From: an uncultured Spirochaetales bacterium
GTDB lineage: Bacteria; Spirochaetota; Spirochaetia; Sphaerochaetales; Sphaerochaetaceae
Length of the DNA stretch: 35,215 bases
Direction of reading: 5' to 3'
Assembly (NCBI GenBank): GCA_949288415.1
Contig: CASEKE010000028.1
Location: 1-35,215, forward strand
The position numbers and the translations under genes were made by a program. Of the stretch, positions 8,351 through 16,449 are shown piece by piece. The notes below the pieces were generated by a model. That model did no database searches. It worked only from the letters and a program-made list of their open reading frames with translations, and was not told the origin of the DNA. The stretch's first letter is position 1; every line of letters begins with the position of its first letter.

Positions 8351-8404
8351 TTAACGCTGATTTAACACTGCTGTGGTTGTCTGTTAACAGGCTCCGTTTA
8401 ACAT
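8351..8404 (+). promoter_or_regulatory. Pho box and -10 of the pst-pho operon
   Basis: TTAAC units start at 8351, 8362 and 8384, an 11-bp period with one degenerate unit at 8373. The -10-like TAACAT is at 8399-8404, and a further TTAAC at 8398 overlaps it. The bases before the first unit (CGAATTAAC) and the overall register match the alkaline phosphatase site. The leader to the pstS start would be about 40 bases. I infer PhoB, encoded in this operon, as the activator. Confidence 0.7.
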
Positions 8405-8449
8405 CCGAGGTGTAAAAAATAAAACAATTCCTCATAGGAGACGAACAAA

Positions 8450-9250
8450 ATGAAGAAAATTCTTACTGTAATGCTTGTTGCCCTTGCAGCGGCATGCCTC
8501 TTTGCAAACGGTGCCAAGGAAACGGCACAGACAGTCAGCACGGATGGTTCCACATCCATGGAAAGCGTGATTCTCTCCCTTTCCGAAGTGTTCGAGGATG
8601 AGACAGGAATCGTAGTAACCTACAATCCGACAGGATCCGGCAGCGGAATCACGGCGGTTTCCGAAGGCAGAGCGGACATCGGACTTGCTTCCAGAGCTCT
8701 CAAGGACAGCGAGAAGGAGACTCTCACCGAGACTATCCTTGCTCTGGACGGAATCTGCATCATCGTCAACAACGCCAATCCTGTATCCGATCTCACACTC
8801 GACCAGATCGCAGCCCTCTACACAGGCAGCATCACCAACTGGTCGGAAGTCGGCGGCAACGACGCCCCTGTAGTTCTGATCGGTCGTGAGGCCGGAAGCG
8901 GCACCAGGGACGGTTTCGAGTCCATTTCCGGTACCGAGGACGCATGCAAATACAGCCAGGAGCTCACCAGCACAGGTGCGGTCATCACAGCTGTGGCATC
9001 GAACGAGAATGCGATCGGCTATGCATCGCTTGCATCCGTGAGCGATTCCGTCAAGGCTCTTACCGTCAACGGTGTCAAGGCTTCCGAGGAGACTGTCAAG
9101 AGCGGAGATTATGTGGTTCAGCGCCCGTTCGTTCTTGCGACGAGGACCGGCGAGGCTCTCAGCGAGAGTGCCCAGAAGTTCTTCGACTACATCACGAGCA
9201 GCGATGCCAGCCAGGTCATAGCTGATGCAGGCGCGGTACCTCTCAAGTAA
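8450..9250 (+). CDS. pstS: Phosphate ABC transporter, substrate-binding protein PstS
   Basis: A 266-residue extracytoplasmic protein that binds phosphate and delivers it to the PstCAB permease. After the signal peptide it shows the phosphate-binding motifs DGSTSM (near residue 31), PTGSGSGI, ADIGLASR and REAGSGTRDGFE. The N-terminus MKKILTVMLVALAAACLFANGAKE could be cleaved after LFA, or be lipidated at Cys16 if the relaxed lipobox is used. The start at 8450 has TAGGAG at 8435-8440. It is the first gene of the operon and directly follows the Pho box. It is slightly short for the family but complete. Confidence 0.95.
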   Translation: MKKILTVMLVALAAACLFANGAKETAQTVSTDGSTSMESVILSLSEVFEDETGIVVTYNPTGSGSGITAVSEGRADIGLASRALKDSEKETLTETILALDGICIIVNNANPVSDLTLDQIAALYTGSITNWSEVGGNDAPVVLIGREAGSGTRDGFESISGTEDACKYSQELTSTGAVITAVASNENAIGYASLASVSDSVKALTVNGVKASEETVKSGDYVVQRPFVLATRTGEALSESAQKFFDYITSSDASQVIADAGAVPLK

Positions 9251-9281
9251 ATCCGGACGACGTAGGGTAGGGATAGGAAAC

Positions 9282-10193
9282 ATGAAAGCAAACGAGAGAT
9301 TCCATGTTCTTCTGAACGGCTACAAAGCCAATCCGAAGAGACTCGTGGAGGACCTGATTCACGGAATATTCCTACTCCTCGGTCTTGTGGCGGTGGGCTC
9401 GGTACTGGTCATAACGATTTATCTGATCGTTTCCGGCCTTCCCGCCATCCTGGAGATCGGCCCGGCGGAATTCCTCTTCGGGGAGCGCTGGGCCAGCACT
9501 GCGAAGGAGCCCGAGTACGGAATCCTTCCGTTCATTCTCACCAGCATATACGGAACTGCCGGGGCCATCGTGATCGGCGTTCCGATCGGCTTTTTCGTTG
9601 CGGTTTATCTTGCCAAGATGGCTCCCGCAAGACTGAAGGAAGTGATGAGGCTCTGCATAGGCGTGCTTGCGGGAATCCCGTCCGTCATCTACGGCCTGGT
9701 CGGCATGACCATACTTGTCCCGGCCGTCAGAAAGATATTCGGAGTCCCGGACGGAGCGAGTCTGCTCGCGGCCATATTGGTGCTCGCCGTCATGATACTT
9801 CCGAGCGTCATAAACGTCTCGCTGTCGGCGCTTGAGGCGGTCCCGGTCGAATACGAACAGGCAAGTCTCGCTCTTGGTGCGACCGATATAGAGACGTATT
9901 TCAAGGTTTCGGTACCAGCTGCGAAAAGCGGGATATTCACTGCCGTCGTGCTCGGAATCGGAAGGGCCATCGGGGAGGCAATGGCGATCATGATGGTCGC
10001 GGGAAACGTCGCCAACATGCCCGGACTATTCAGAAGCGTGAGATTCCTCACGACCGCCATCGCATCTGAGATGAGCTACTCGTCCGGCCTGCAGAGAGAA
10101 GCTCTGTTTTCGATAGCGCTCGTGCTGTTTCTGTTCATAATGCTCATCAACGCGACGCTCAACTGGATCAAGACAAGGAGCAGGAAGATATGA
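9282..10193 (+). CDS. pstC: Phosphate ABC transporter permease PstC
   Basis: A 303-residue inner-membrane protein with about six hydrophobic segments and the permease loop EQASLALGATDIETYFKVSV (about 205-225), which contacts PstB. The ATG at 9282 (MKANERF) is preferred over an in-frame start at 9225 that would lie inside pstS; a purine-rich GGGATAGGAA precedes it. It follows pstS by 31 bp and overlaps pstA by 4 bp (ATGA). Together with PstA it forms the channel of the high-affinity phosphate importer. Confidence 0.94.
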   Translation: MKANERFHVLLNGYKANPKRLVEDLIHGIFLLLGLVAVGSVLVITIYLIVSGLPAILEIGPAEFLFGERWASTAKEPEYGILPFILTSIYGTAGAIVIGVPIGFFVAVYLAKMAPARLKEVMRLCIGVLAGIPSVIYGLVGMTILVPAVRKIFGVPDGASLLAAILVLAVMILPSVINVSLSALEAVPVEYEQASLALGATDIETYFKVSVPAAKSGIFTAVVLGIGRAIGEAMAIMMVAGNVANMPGLFRSVRFLTTAIASEMSYSSGLQREALFSIALVLFLFIMLINATLNWIKTRSRKI

Positions 10194-11056
10194 TAGGGAA
10201 ACTTTCCGCAGGGCGCAAGGCATGGTGCACCATGATGAAGGTGTTCTGCTATGTCTCGCTGGTCGTGGTTGTAGTTCTTACGGCCTTCATGCTGTTTTAC
10301 GTCCTCTTCAAGGGACTTCCGGAAATCGTGAGAAATCCAAGTCTGCTCTGGGAGACGCCAAGCGTGAGAAAGGGGATAGACGGAATACTTCCGGACATCC
10401 TCAATACTATATACATCGTGTTCGCGACATTGGTCATGGTCCTTCCGATCGGTGTCGGATCGGCGATCTACCTTACCGAATATGCAAAAAATAGGACGCT
10501 GGTATCCGTTATAGAATTCGCAGCGGAAACTCTCTCCGGCATCCCGTCGATCATCTACGGTCTCGTTGGAATGCTGGTGTTCGTCCAGTTCTGCGGTTTC
10601 GGTACCAGCCTACTTGCGGGTGCGGCCACGCTTGTCGTGATGAATCTGCCGACCATACTCAGGACCACGCAGGAGAGTCTCAAGACCGTTCCGCAGAGCT
10701 ACCGCGAGGGCGCTTTCGCCCTTGGCGCAGGCAAATGGAGAGTGATTAGGACCGTCGTTCTGCCGACCTGCATAGACGGCATAATAACCGGTTGCATCCT
10801 TTCGATCGGAAGGATCCTCGGCGAGTCCGCTGCACTGCTCTTCACTGCAGGTCTCGCGCACAAAGTATACGGATTCGTGGAAGCGATGCAGTCCTCAGGT
10901 GCGACCTTGACCGTCGCCCTCTACGTATATGCCAGCGAGAGAGGAAACTTCGCAGTCGCATACGCGATAGCGGCCATTCTGATGATTCTCACGGTCATCA
11001 TCAACATCGCGACGACCTACATGGGCCGCATCATGGAAAGGAGAAACGGACAGTGA
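10190..11056 (+). CDS. pstA: Phosphate ABC transporter permease PstA
   Basis: A 288-residue membrane protein with about six hydrophobic segments and the PstA-type sequence [19 protein letters not shown], which PstC shares in part. The loop [20 protein letters not shown] is the ATPase contact site. Its ATG overlaps the pstC stop, and its own stop overlaps the GTG start of pstB, so the three are translationally coupled. It forms the membrane channel with PstC. Confidence 0.94.
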   Translation: MIGKLSAGRKAWCTMMKVFCYVSLVVVVVLTAFMLFYVLFKGLPEIVRNPSLLWETPSVRKGIDGILPDILNTIYIVFATLVMVLPIGVGSAIYLTEYAKNRTLVSVIEFAAETLSGIPSIIYGLVGMLVFVQFCGFGTSLLAGAATLVVMNLPTILRTTQESLKTVPQSYREGAFALGAGKWRVIRTVVLPTCIDGIITGCILSIGRILGESAALLFTAGLAHKVYGFVEAMQSSGATLTVALYVYASERGNFAVAYAIAAILMILTVIINIATTYMGRIMERRNGQ

Positions 11057-11805
11057 AAATAATGGAAACCAGAAAACTCGATCTCTGGTACGGACAGACC
11101 CAGGCACTGAAGAAGATCGACCTGGACATAGAAGAAAAGAGCATCACGGCTCTGATCGGGCCTTCCGGGTGCGGCAAGAGCACGTATTTGAGGACGCTCA
11201 ACAGGATGAACGATCTCATCGACGGAGTAAGGATCGAGGGACAGGTGCTCTATGAGGGCGAAGACATATTCAGTCCAAAGGTCGATGTCAACAGTCTTCG
11301 TCGAGACATCGGCATGGTGTTCCAGAAGCCGAATCCTTTTATGATGAGCATATACGACAACATAGCCTACGGACCGAGGACGAACGGCATCAAGCAGAAA
11401 GTGAAGCTTGACGAGATCGTCGAGCAGTCGTTGAGAAACGCCGCCCTCTGGGACGAGGTCAAGGATAGACTCAAGAAAAGCGCCCTAGGGCTTTCCGGCG
11501 GACAGCAACAGCGGCTTTGCATAGCGCGAGCACTCGCAGTCCAGCCGAAGATACTCCTGATGGACGAGCCTACAAGCGCTCTCGATCCGATCTCGACATC
11601 CAAGATCGAGGAGCTTGCCATCGAACTCAAGAAGGATTATACGATCGTGATCGTCACGCACAACATGCAGCAGGCCTTGAGGATAGCCGACAAGACAGCC
11701 TTCTTCCTGCTTGGCGAACTGATAGAGTATAATGATACGGAGACCTTGTTCTCGCGTCCTAGAGACAAGAGAAGCGAGGATTACATTACAGGAAGGTTCG
11801 GTTGA
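11053..11805 (+). CDS. pstB: Phosphate ABC transporter ATP-binding protein PstB
   Basis: A 250-residue ATPase that powers phosphate import. Walker [10 protein letters not shown] is at about 36-44, Q-loop FQKPNPF at 90-96, signature LSGGQ at 147-151, Walker B ILLMDEP at 167-173, and the switch histidine lies in VTHN. I choose GTG at 11053, because AAGGAG at 11038-11043 fits it by spacing and it overlaps the pstA stop; ATG 11062 is the alternative. All catalytic motifs are intact. PstB also takes part in signalling to PhoR through PhoU. Confidence 0.95.
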   Translation: MKIMETRKLDLWYGQTQALKKIDLDIEEKSITALIGPSGCGKSTYLRTLNRMNDLIDGVRIEGQVLYEGEDIFSPKVDVNSLRRDIGMVFQKPNPFMMSIYDNIAYGPRTNGIKQKVKLDEIVEQSLRNAALWDEVKDRLKKSALGLSGGQQQRLCIARALAVQPKILLMDEPTSALDPISTSKIEELAIELKKDYTIVIVTHNMQQALRIADKTAFFLLGELIEYNDTETLFSRPRDKRSEDYITGRFG

Positions 11806-11806
11806 T

Positions 11807-12433
11807 ATGAGAACGGGATTTGACGACGAGCTCGAAGTGCTCTATGTGGATATGATAAGGATGGGCTCCCTTGCGGAGGAGTCGCTTTCTCTTGTGGCCG
11901 TCGCGCTTTCGAGAAACGGGGAGCGAAATCTCGATAGGATCGAGGAGCTTTCCCGCATCATAGACGAGAAGGAGCGCGAGATCGAGAATCTGTGCCTCAA
12001 GCTGCTGCTTCGTCGACAGCCCGTGGCGAGGGATCTCAGGACCATATCCAGTGCAATGAAGATGATCGTTGACATCGAGCGCATAGGCGACAATGCCGGA
12101 GACATTTCGGAAATGCTCAAATTCATATCGTCGCCCATACTTCCGTCGGCTGTCGGGCTGGATGTGATGAGCCGGAAAGTGATTGATATGGTCACTGCGG
12201 CCGTAGATGCTTTCGTCAAGTCGGATGCACGGAAGGCAGAGCAGGTGATTGCCGGGGACGACGCCGTGGACGGTTGCTTCGTCGACGCAAAGGAAAAGAT
12301 CACGGAACTGATCAGAAAGGCAAGCCCGGAGGCCGAGGAGGCTCCGGATCTCCTGATGATCGCGAAGTACCTGGAAAGGATGGGCGATCACGCCGCATCC
12401 CTTGCACGTTGGGTGAAGAACGCTCTGGAGTAG
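11807..12433 (+). CDS. phoU: Phosphate signalling regulator PhoU
   Basis: A 208-residue all-helical protein made of two PhoU repeats. Each carries the metal-binding consensus, DIERIGDNA in the first and YLERMGDHA in the second. PhoU links the Pst transporter to PhoR and keeps the Pho response off when phosphate is plentiful. The ATG at 11807 is one base after the pstB stop, with AGGAAGG about 10 bases upstream. It sits between the transporter and the two-component genes, the usual position. Confidence 0.94.
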   Translation: MRTGFDDELEVLYVDMIRMGSLAEESLSLVAVALSRNGERNLDRIEELSRIIDEKEREIENLCLKLLLRRQPVARDLRTISSAMKMIVDIERIGDNAGDISEMLKFISSPILPSAVGLDVMSRKVIDMVTAAVDAFVKSDARKAEQVIAGDDAVDGCFVDAKEKITELIRKASPEAEEAPDLLMIAKYLERMGDHAASLARWVKNALE

Positions 12434-12437
12434 GGAT

Positions 12438-13115
12438 ATGATTTATCTTGTTGAAGACGATCCGTCGATCCGTAAGCTCATAACATACACCCTCTCTTCG
12501 GGAGGCTTCGAGATAGAGGCCTTCGAAAGCGGGGAACAGCTTTTCGCAAAAATGGACAAGCGTCCTTCGCTCTTCCTGTTGGACATCATGCTTCCCGGGA
12601 TGGACGGGCTCGAGATTCTTGGAAAGATCCGTGACAACAGCGAGATCAGGGAAACTCCCGTGATGATGCTCACAGCGAAAGGGACCGAATACGACAAGGT
12701 AATCGGTCTGGACAGCGGCGCGGACGACTATCTTGCAAAGCCGTTCGGAATGATGGAGCTTCTTGCCCGCGTTAAGGCGCTGCTGCGCAGAAGGGGAGAA
12801 GACAAGCAGAAAAAAGACATCGAGATCGGGGAAATCGTCATTTCACCGGCAGCACATACAGTCAAGGTCGGTTCCAGAAACGTCGAACTTACGCTCAAGG
12901 AGTTCAACCTGCTGCTTCTTCTGATGGAGAACGAAGGAATCGCACTCGACCGTGACAGGATACTCAATTCCGTGTGGGGCTACAGCTTCGACGGCGAAAA
13001 CAGGACCGTCGACGTACATGTACGCCACCTCAGGGAAAAGCTCGGCGAGCAGGCCGGAGGGATGATAGAGACCGTGAAGGGGATAGGCTACAGGCTCAGG
13101 AGGAAGGAGAATTGA
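12438..13115 (+). CDS. phoB: PhoB-type response regulator
   Basis: A 225-residue OmpR/PhoB-family regulator. The receiver domain (about 1-115) has the acidic pocket Glu6-Asp7, phospho-acceptor Asp49 (LLDIMLPGMDG), Thr79 and Lys101. The C-terminal winged helix (about 130-225) ends in TVDVHVRHLREKLG and ETVKGIGYRLR. It starts 4 bp after phoU and its stop overlaps the TTG start of the sensor kinase. The phased TTAAC repeats before pstS and the phosphatase gene are its likely targets. The name follows its place in the pst operon. Confidence 0.92.
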   Translation: MIYLVEDDPSIRKLITYTLSSGGFEIEAFESGEQLFAKMDKRPSLFLLDIMLPGMDGLEILGKIRDNSEIRETPVMMLTAKGTEYDKVIGLDSGADDYLAKPFGMMELLARVKALLRRRGEDKQKKDIEIGEIVISPAAHTVKVGSRNVELTLKEFNLLLLLMENEGIALDRDRILNSVWGYSFDGENRTVDVHVRHLREKLGEQAGGMIETVKGIGYRLRRKEN

Positions 13116-14767
13116 ACAAGAAGATATTCCAGGTGGTGTTCTCCTCGATCGTCGTTACGGCAATCCTGACCATAGCCATTGCGATTACAATATGCTATGG
13201 AACCTACAAATCACGGGTGAGCGACGATCTTGCGGCAGAGCTGAGATTCCTTTCGGTGGTAGCGACCGACAATCCTGCGGAGCTTGCCGACGCGACGGCG
13301 AAGGACAGAAGGATAACACTTGTCGATTCCGACGGCACGGTGCTTTTCGACAGCGATGCCGATGCAGCCATGATGGAGAACCATCTGCAGCGCGAGGAGA
13401 TACAGGAAGCCCTGAGGTACGGATCGGGCGAAGCAGAGCGCGAGAGCACCACCGTGCTTTCACGTATGATGTATGCCGCTCTTAAGCTCGACGACGGAAG
13501 GATACTCAGGATTGCGGCTCCGAGGGAGACCATAGGGTCGTTCATCGTCGACATGCTCACGCCGATCAGTTTCCTTCTTCTGCTGCTTCTCGTATCCGGT
13601 GCCCTGATATCCGTAAGGTGTGCGAAGACCATCATAAAGCCGATAAATGAGATCGACCTTGAGCATCCAGAGGCGACCGAATGCTATGAGGAGCTTTCTC
13701 CGCTGCTTGGACGGATAGCAAGGCAGCAGGGCATCATAAGACGACAGATCGACGATGCGAAGCAGAAGAACCGGGAATTTACTATAATAACGGGAAACAT
13801 GGCGGAGGGCCTTGTGATAATCGACAAGGATGCCCGCATACTGAGTGTCAACAATGCGGCTCTGGATCTTTTCGGTGCCGAGGACTGCCCTCCAGGCAAG
13901 AGCGTATTCAGGATAAGCAGAATCGAGAAATTTTCCGAATCCGTGTTCGCGGCACTTGCCGGCAACCGGAACGAGATTGTCATGGAAAGCAGTGGACGGA
14001 CACTGCAGGTCATATCATCTCCCGTACATAGCCAGGACGAGACCATCGGCGCCGCAATCATCGTCATCGACATAACGGAAAAAAGCGAACGCGATAGATT
14101 GAGAAGGGAATTCACCGCGAACGTATCGCATGAGCTCAAGACGCCTCTCACGTCGATTTCCGGTTTCGCAGAACTTCTCCGGACCGGTTCGGTGCCTCCG
14201 GACGGCGTCAAGGAGTTCGCATCCGACATATACCGCGAGACGCAGCGTCTCATTTCCCTTATCGAGGACATAATAAAGCTAAGCAGACTGGACGAGGGGG
14301 CTGTGGATGCGAACGGGGAGAAGGTCGATCTGCGAAGCATCGCTTCGGAGGTCATGGAACTTTTGGAAAATAAGGCCAAGAGTCAGGGAATCGGAATGTA
14401 TCTCAAGGGAGATGCCGGAATCTGCATCGAAGGATCGGAGAGTCTCGTCTATGAGATTTTCTACAATCTTGCCGAGAATTCGATAAAGTACAACAAGCCC
14501 GACGGGACGGTCACACTGGAAGTCGGAAGGAACGACGATGGACGATCTTTCCTTAGAGTCTCGGATACAGGCATCGGAATTCCGGAGGAAGACAAGGGAA
14601 GGGTGTTCGAGCGCTTCTACCGCGTCGACAAGTCCAGATCGAGGGCCTCGGGAGGAACCGGGCTGGGACTCTCGATAGTCAGGCATGCGGCGATGGTGCT
14701 CCATGCGGATATAGATCTCGAGAGCAAGCTCGGAGAAGGCACATCGGTGACCGTGACTTTCCAGTGA
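13112..14767 (+). CDS. phoR: PhoR-type sensor histidine kinase
   Basis: A 551-residue membrane kinase. Membrane segment one is at about 8-29, an extracytoplasmic domain spans 30-145, and segment two is at about 150-168. A PAS domain lies at about 222-325, followed by the HisKA helix with phospho-acceptor His340 (NVSHELKTPL) and an ATPase domain with NLAENSIKYN, DTGIGIP and GTGLGLSIV. I choose TTG at 13112, overlapping the phoB stop, because AGGAGG at 13098-13103 is well placed. The extracytoplasmic domain is larger than in E. coli PhoR and resembles Gram-positive PhoR. It ends the operon before a terminator. It should phosphorylate PhoB when phosphate is scarce. Confidence 0.92.
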   Translation: MNKKIFQVVFSSIVVTAILTIAIAITICYGTYKSRVSDDLAAELRFLSVVATDNPAELADATAKDRRITLVDSDGTVLFDSDADAAMMENHLQREEIQEALRYGSGEAERESTTVLSRMMYAALKLDDGRILRIAAPRETIGSFIVDMLTPISFLLLLLLVSGALISVRCAKTIIKPINEIDLEHPEATECYEELSPLLGRIARQQGIIRRQIDDAKQKNREFTIITGNMAEGLVIIDKDARILSVNNAALDLFGAEDCPPGKSVFRISRIEKFSESVFAALAGNRNEIVMESSGRTLQVISSPVHSQDETIGAAIIVIDITEKSERDRLRREFTANVSHELKTPLTSISGFAELLRTGSVPPDGVKEFASDIYRETQRLISLIEDIIKLSRLDEGAVDANGEKVDLRSIASEVMELLENKAKSQGIGMYLKGDAGICIEGSESLVYEIFYNLAENSIKYNKPDGTVTLEVGRNDDGRSFLRVSDTGIGIPEEDKGRVFERFYRVDKSRSRASGGTGLGLSIVRHAAMVLHADIDLESKLGEGTSVTVTFQ

Positions 14768-14778
14768 GCTGATTGCAC

Positions 14779-14815
14779 GACGGCGGCCGGAGGAAGGTCG
14801 CCGTCTTCCTTTATT
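14779..14815 (+). terminator. Terminator of the pst-pho operon
   Basis: GACGGCGGCC (14779-14788) pairs with GGTCGCCGTC (14796-14805), a 10-bp stem with one G-T pair and a 7-base loop, followed by TTCCTTTATT. It lies in the short gap between phoR and the convergent araC-type gene. There is no T-run for the other strand. Confidence 0.75.
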
Positions 14816-15695
14816 CCACGTTCATGGCGCTTCGCTTGCGTCTGGCTTCGCTTGGTGACATGCCGAAATGTTTCGTGAATGCGCTTGAGAACGTACTGAT
14901 GTCGGTGTAGCCGATCCTGTCGGCTATTTCCCCGACAGAGAGCAGACTGAACGAGAGAAGCAGCATCGCATGGTTCATCTTGATTTCCTTGACCTTCTGG
15001 CCGGGAGATTCGTTGTAGATCATGTTGCAGATTCTTGTCAGCTGGCTTCTCGAATAGTTCATTTCCTTGCACAGATCGTCCACCGACCACGGCTTCGACA
15101 TCTTCGCCGTGACGGTTCTCCACAGCATCGCGAACTTCGATCTGTAGTTTCTTATCTCGTAGCTTTCGCTTGTGTCGAAAATCCTGGAAAGCTGGATCAG
15201 TATCAGGTGTTCGTAATTTTCGAGCGCGCTCGGCGTATCGTGGTCGTCGTACAGCTCCTCGCTAAGCATGCTTCTGACCAGACCTCTCATTGTCGATACA
15301 TTGTCGAACGGAACGACCTTGTAGTCGAAGTCGGGAGTGGGAAACAGCGTGGAGGTAGGGGAGAAGCTCATCCATAGGTGCTCCCATGGTTCGTCGCCGA
15401 ATGTCTCCTCCCTGTGCCCTTGACCGACGGTGCTGGAGACGAAGGCCTGACCGGGGCCGATCTCGAATACCGTCCCGTCCTCCATTGAGAATCTTCCTCT
15501 TCCGGAGAAACTGAGCACGATGATGAAGAAGTTCCGTCGCGATGTTCGCTCTACCCAGAAGTCCTTGTCATGGACTCCGTATCCGCCTTCGCGAACCATC
15601 GCCGTCTTGAACGAGCTTGTCTCAATGAGCTTCGAAGAAAAATGCCATTGCTCGTAGAGCTTGGGAGAATGGATTATTTCCCGGAGATACTTCAT
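14811..15695 (-). CDS. AraC family transcriptional regulator
   Basis: A 294-residue regulator with an N-terminal cupin-like sugar-binding domain (about 25-140) and two C-terminal helix-turn-helix motifs. The first includes WSVDDLCKEMNYSRSQLTRI; the second is IADRIGYTDISTFSSAFTKHF and ends in the typical GMSPSEARRKR. The ATG at 15695 is preferred over a TTG at 15752. No ribosome binding site precedes it; instead a TATATT lies 6 bases upstream, so the message may be leaderless. It is divergent from a sugar transporter operon, and direct repeats of AraC type lie in the shared spacer. It is probably the sugar-dependent activator of that operon. Confidence 0.88.
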   Translation of the reverse strand: MKYLREIIHSPKLYEQWHFSSKLIETSSFKTAMVREGGYGVHDKDFWVERTSRRNFFIIVLSFSGRGRFSMEDGTVFEIGPGQAFVSSTVGQGHREETFGDEPWEHLWMSFSPTSTLFPTPDFDYKVVPFDNVSTMRGLVRSMLSEELYDDHDTPSALENYEHLILIQLSRIFDTSESYEIRNYRSKFAMLWRTVTAKMSKPWSVDDLCKEMNYSRSQLTRICNMIYNESPGQKVKEIKMNHAMLLLSFSLLSVGEIADRIGYTDISTFSSAFTKHFGMSPSEARRKRSAMNVE

Positions 15696-15736
15696 ATGAA
15701 AAATATAAATGCATTTTCGGGCCAACGTAAACCTTA

Positions 15737-15801
15737 TGCGACAAATTCCCAAAATGTTGCTACAAAAGACAGAACTGTTTCCATTTGCAGGAAATTATAC
15801 T
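15737..15801 (+). promoter_or_regulatory. AraC-type direct repeats and -10 of the sugar transporter operon
   Basis: TGCGACAAA (15737-15745) and TGCTACAAA (15758-15766) are 9-base direct repeats with one mismatch, exactly 21 bp apart, two helical turns. A -10-like TATACT lies at 15796-15801 with no good -35 at the expected place just downstream of the second repeat. This is the geometry of an AraC-family activator site at an activator-dependent promoter. Binding by the divergent AraC protein is inferred. Confidence 0.5.
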
Positions 15802-15846
15802 GGACACATCCGTGAAATCGGAACAGAATTTGATTCGGAGGACGAA

Positions 15847-16428
15847 ATGAGTACATTTCCCTATGACCATTGGCAGAAGTACAAGACCAGAAGCGGCCTT
15901 GCTGCCGATCTTGTGATCTCCGCTCTTCAGAAAGAGATCAGGAGAAACCACCCGGAGAACGCCGCTACGCTCGCCTATGAGATGCTGATCACCAGCGATG
16001 AGCTCGAGGATTACCTCTGGTTCCGCCTTAGGACGATAAGCGTCGAGGACGTGGGTTTTGCCGACGTATACGCTCCAGTACTGATCGGTACGCTCGATCA
16101 GATGAGGAGAAACACGAGACAGTTCGGAGACAGGGGACTTCTTGCCATTCATGCGGTGAGGTATCTCTGCCAGGCGAAGAAGGACCGTTCCAGCGACGAG
16201 ATGTACAACTGGATAATGAAGGAATACGACAGAGGAAATCTCAGGCCGCAGATTCCCGAGTATGCAATCGACAAGCATACGCTCCAGGGTCAGCTCGACG
16301 GCAAGACAGAGGACGACTTCTATGCCGAAGGAAGCAAGGTTTCTCCCGAATGGGAAGGCCGTGACAAAACGTATCGTGAGAGAGTCATGAAGATTCTTGC
16401 GGAGCAGAAGGCCGAGCAGGAAAAGTAA
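15847..16428 (+). CDS. Stand-alone RarA/MgsA C-terminal-domain-like protein
   Basis: A 193-residue soluble protein. Residues about 15-125 resemble the C-terminal (MgsA_C) domain of the RarA/MgsA/WRIP1 replication-associated ATPases: LVISALQKEIRR, then FRLRTISVEDVGFAD, then AIHAVRYLCQAKKDR, matching E. coli RarA LISALHKSVRG, LAIASEDVGNAD and AIVYLACAPKS. The AAA+ part is absent. The remainder (DKHTLQGQLDGKTEDDFYAEGSK in outline) resembles the tail of other stand-alone members. The start at 15847 has GGAGGA five bases upstream. It is the first gene of the sugar transporter operon, 21 bp before the binding-protein gene. Its role there is unknown. The fold assignment is by motif recall only. Confidence 0.65.
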   Translation: MSTFPYDHWQKYKTRSGLAADLVISALQKEIRRNHPENAATLAYEMLITSDELEDYLWFRLRTISVEDVGFADVYAPVLIGTLDQMRRNTRQFGDRGLLAIHAVRYLCQAKKDRSSDEMYNWIMKEYDRGNLRPQIPEYAIDKHTLQGQLDGKTEDDFYAEGSKVSPEWEGRDKTYRERVMKILAEQKAEQEK

Positions 16429-16449
16429 AACGGAAAAGGAGAGACGACG

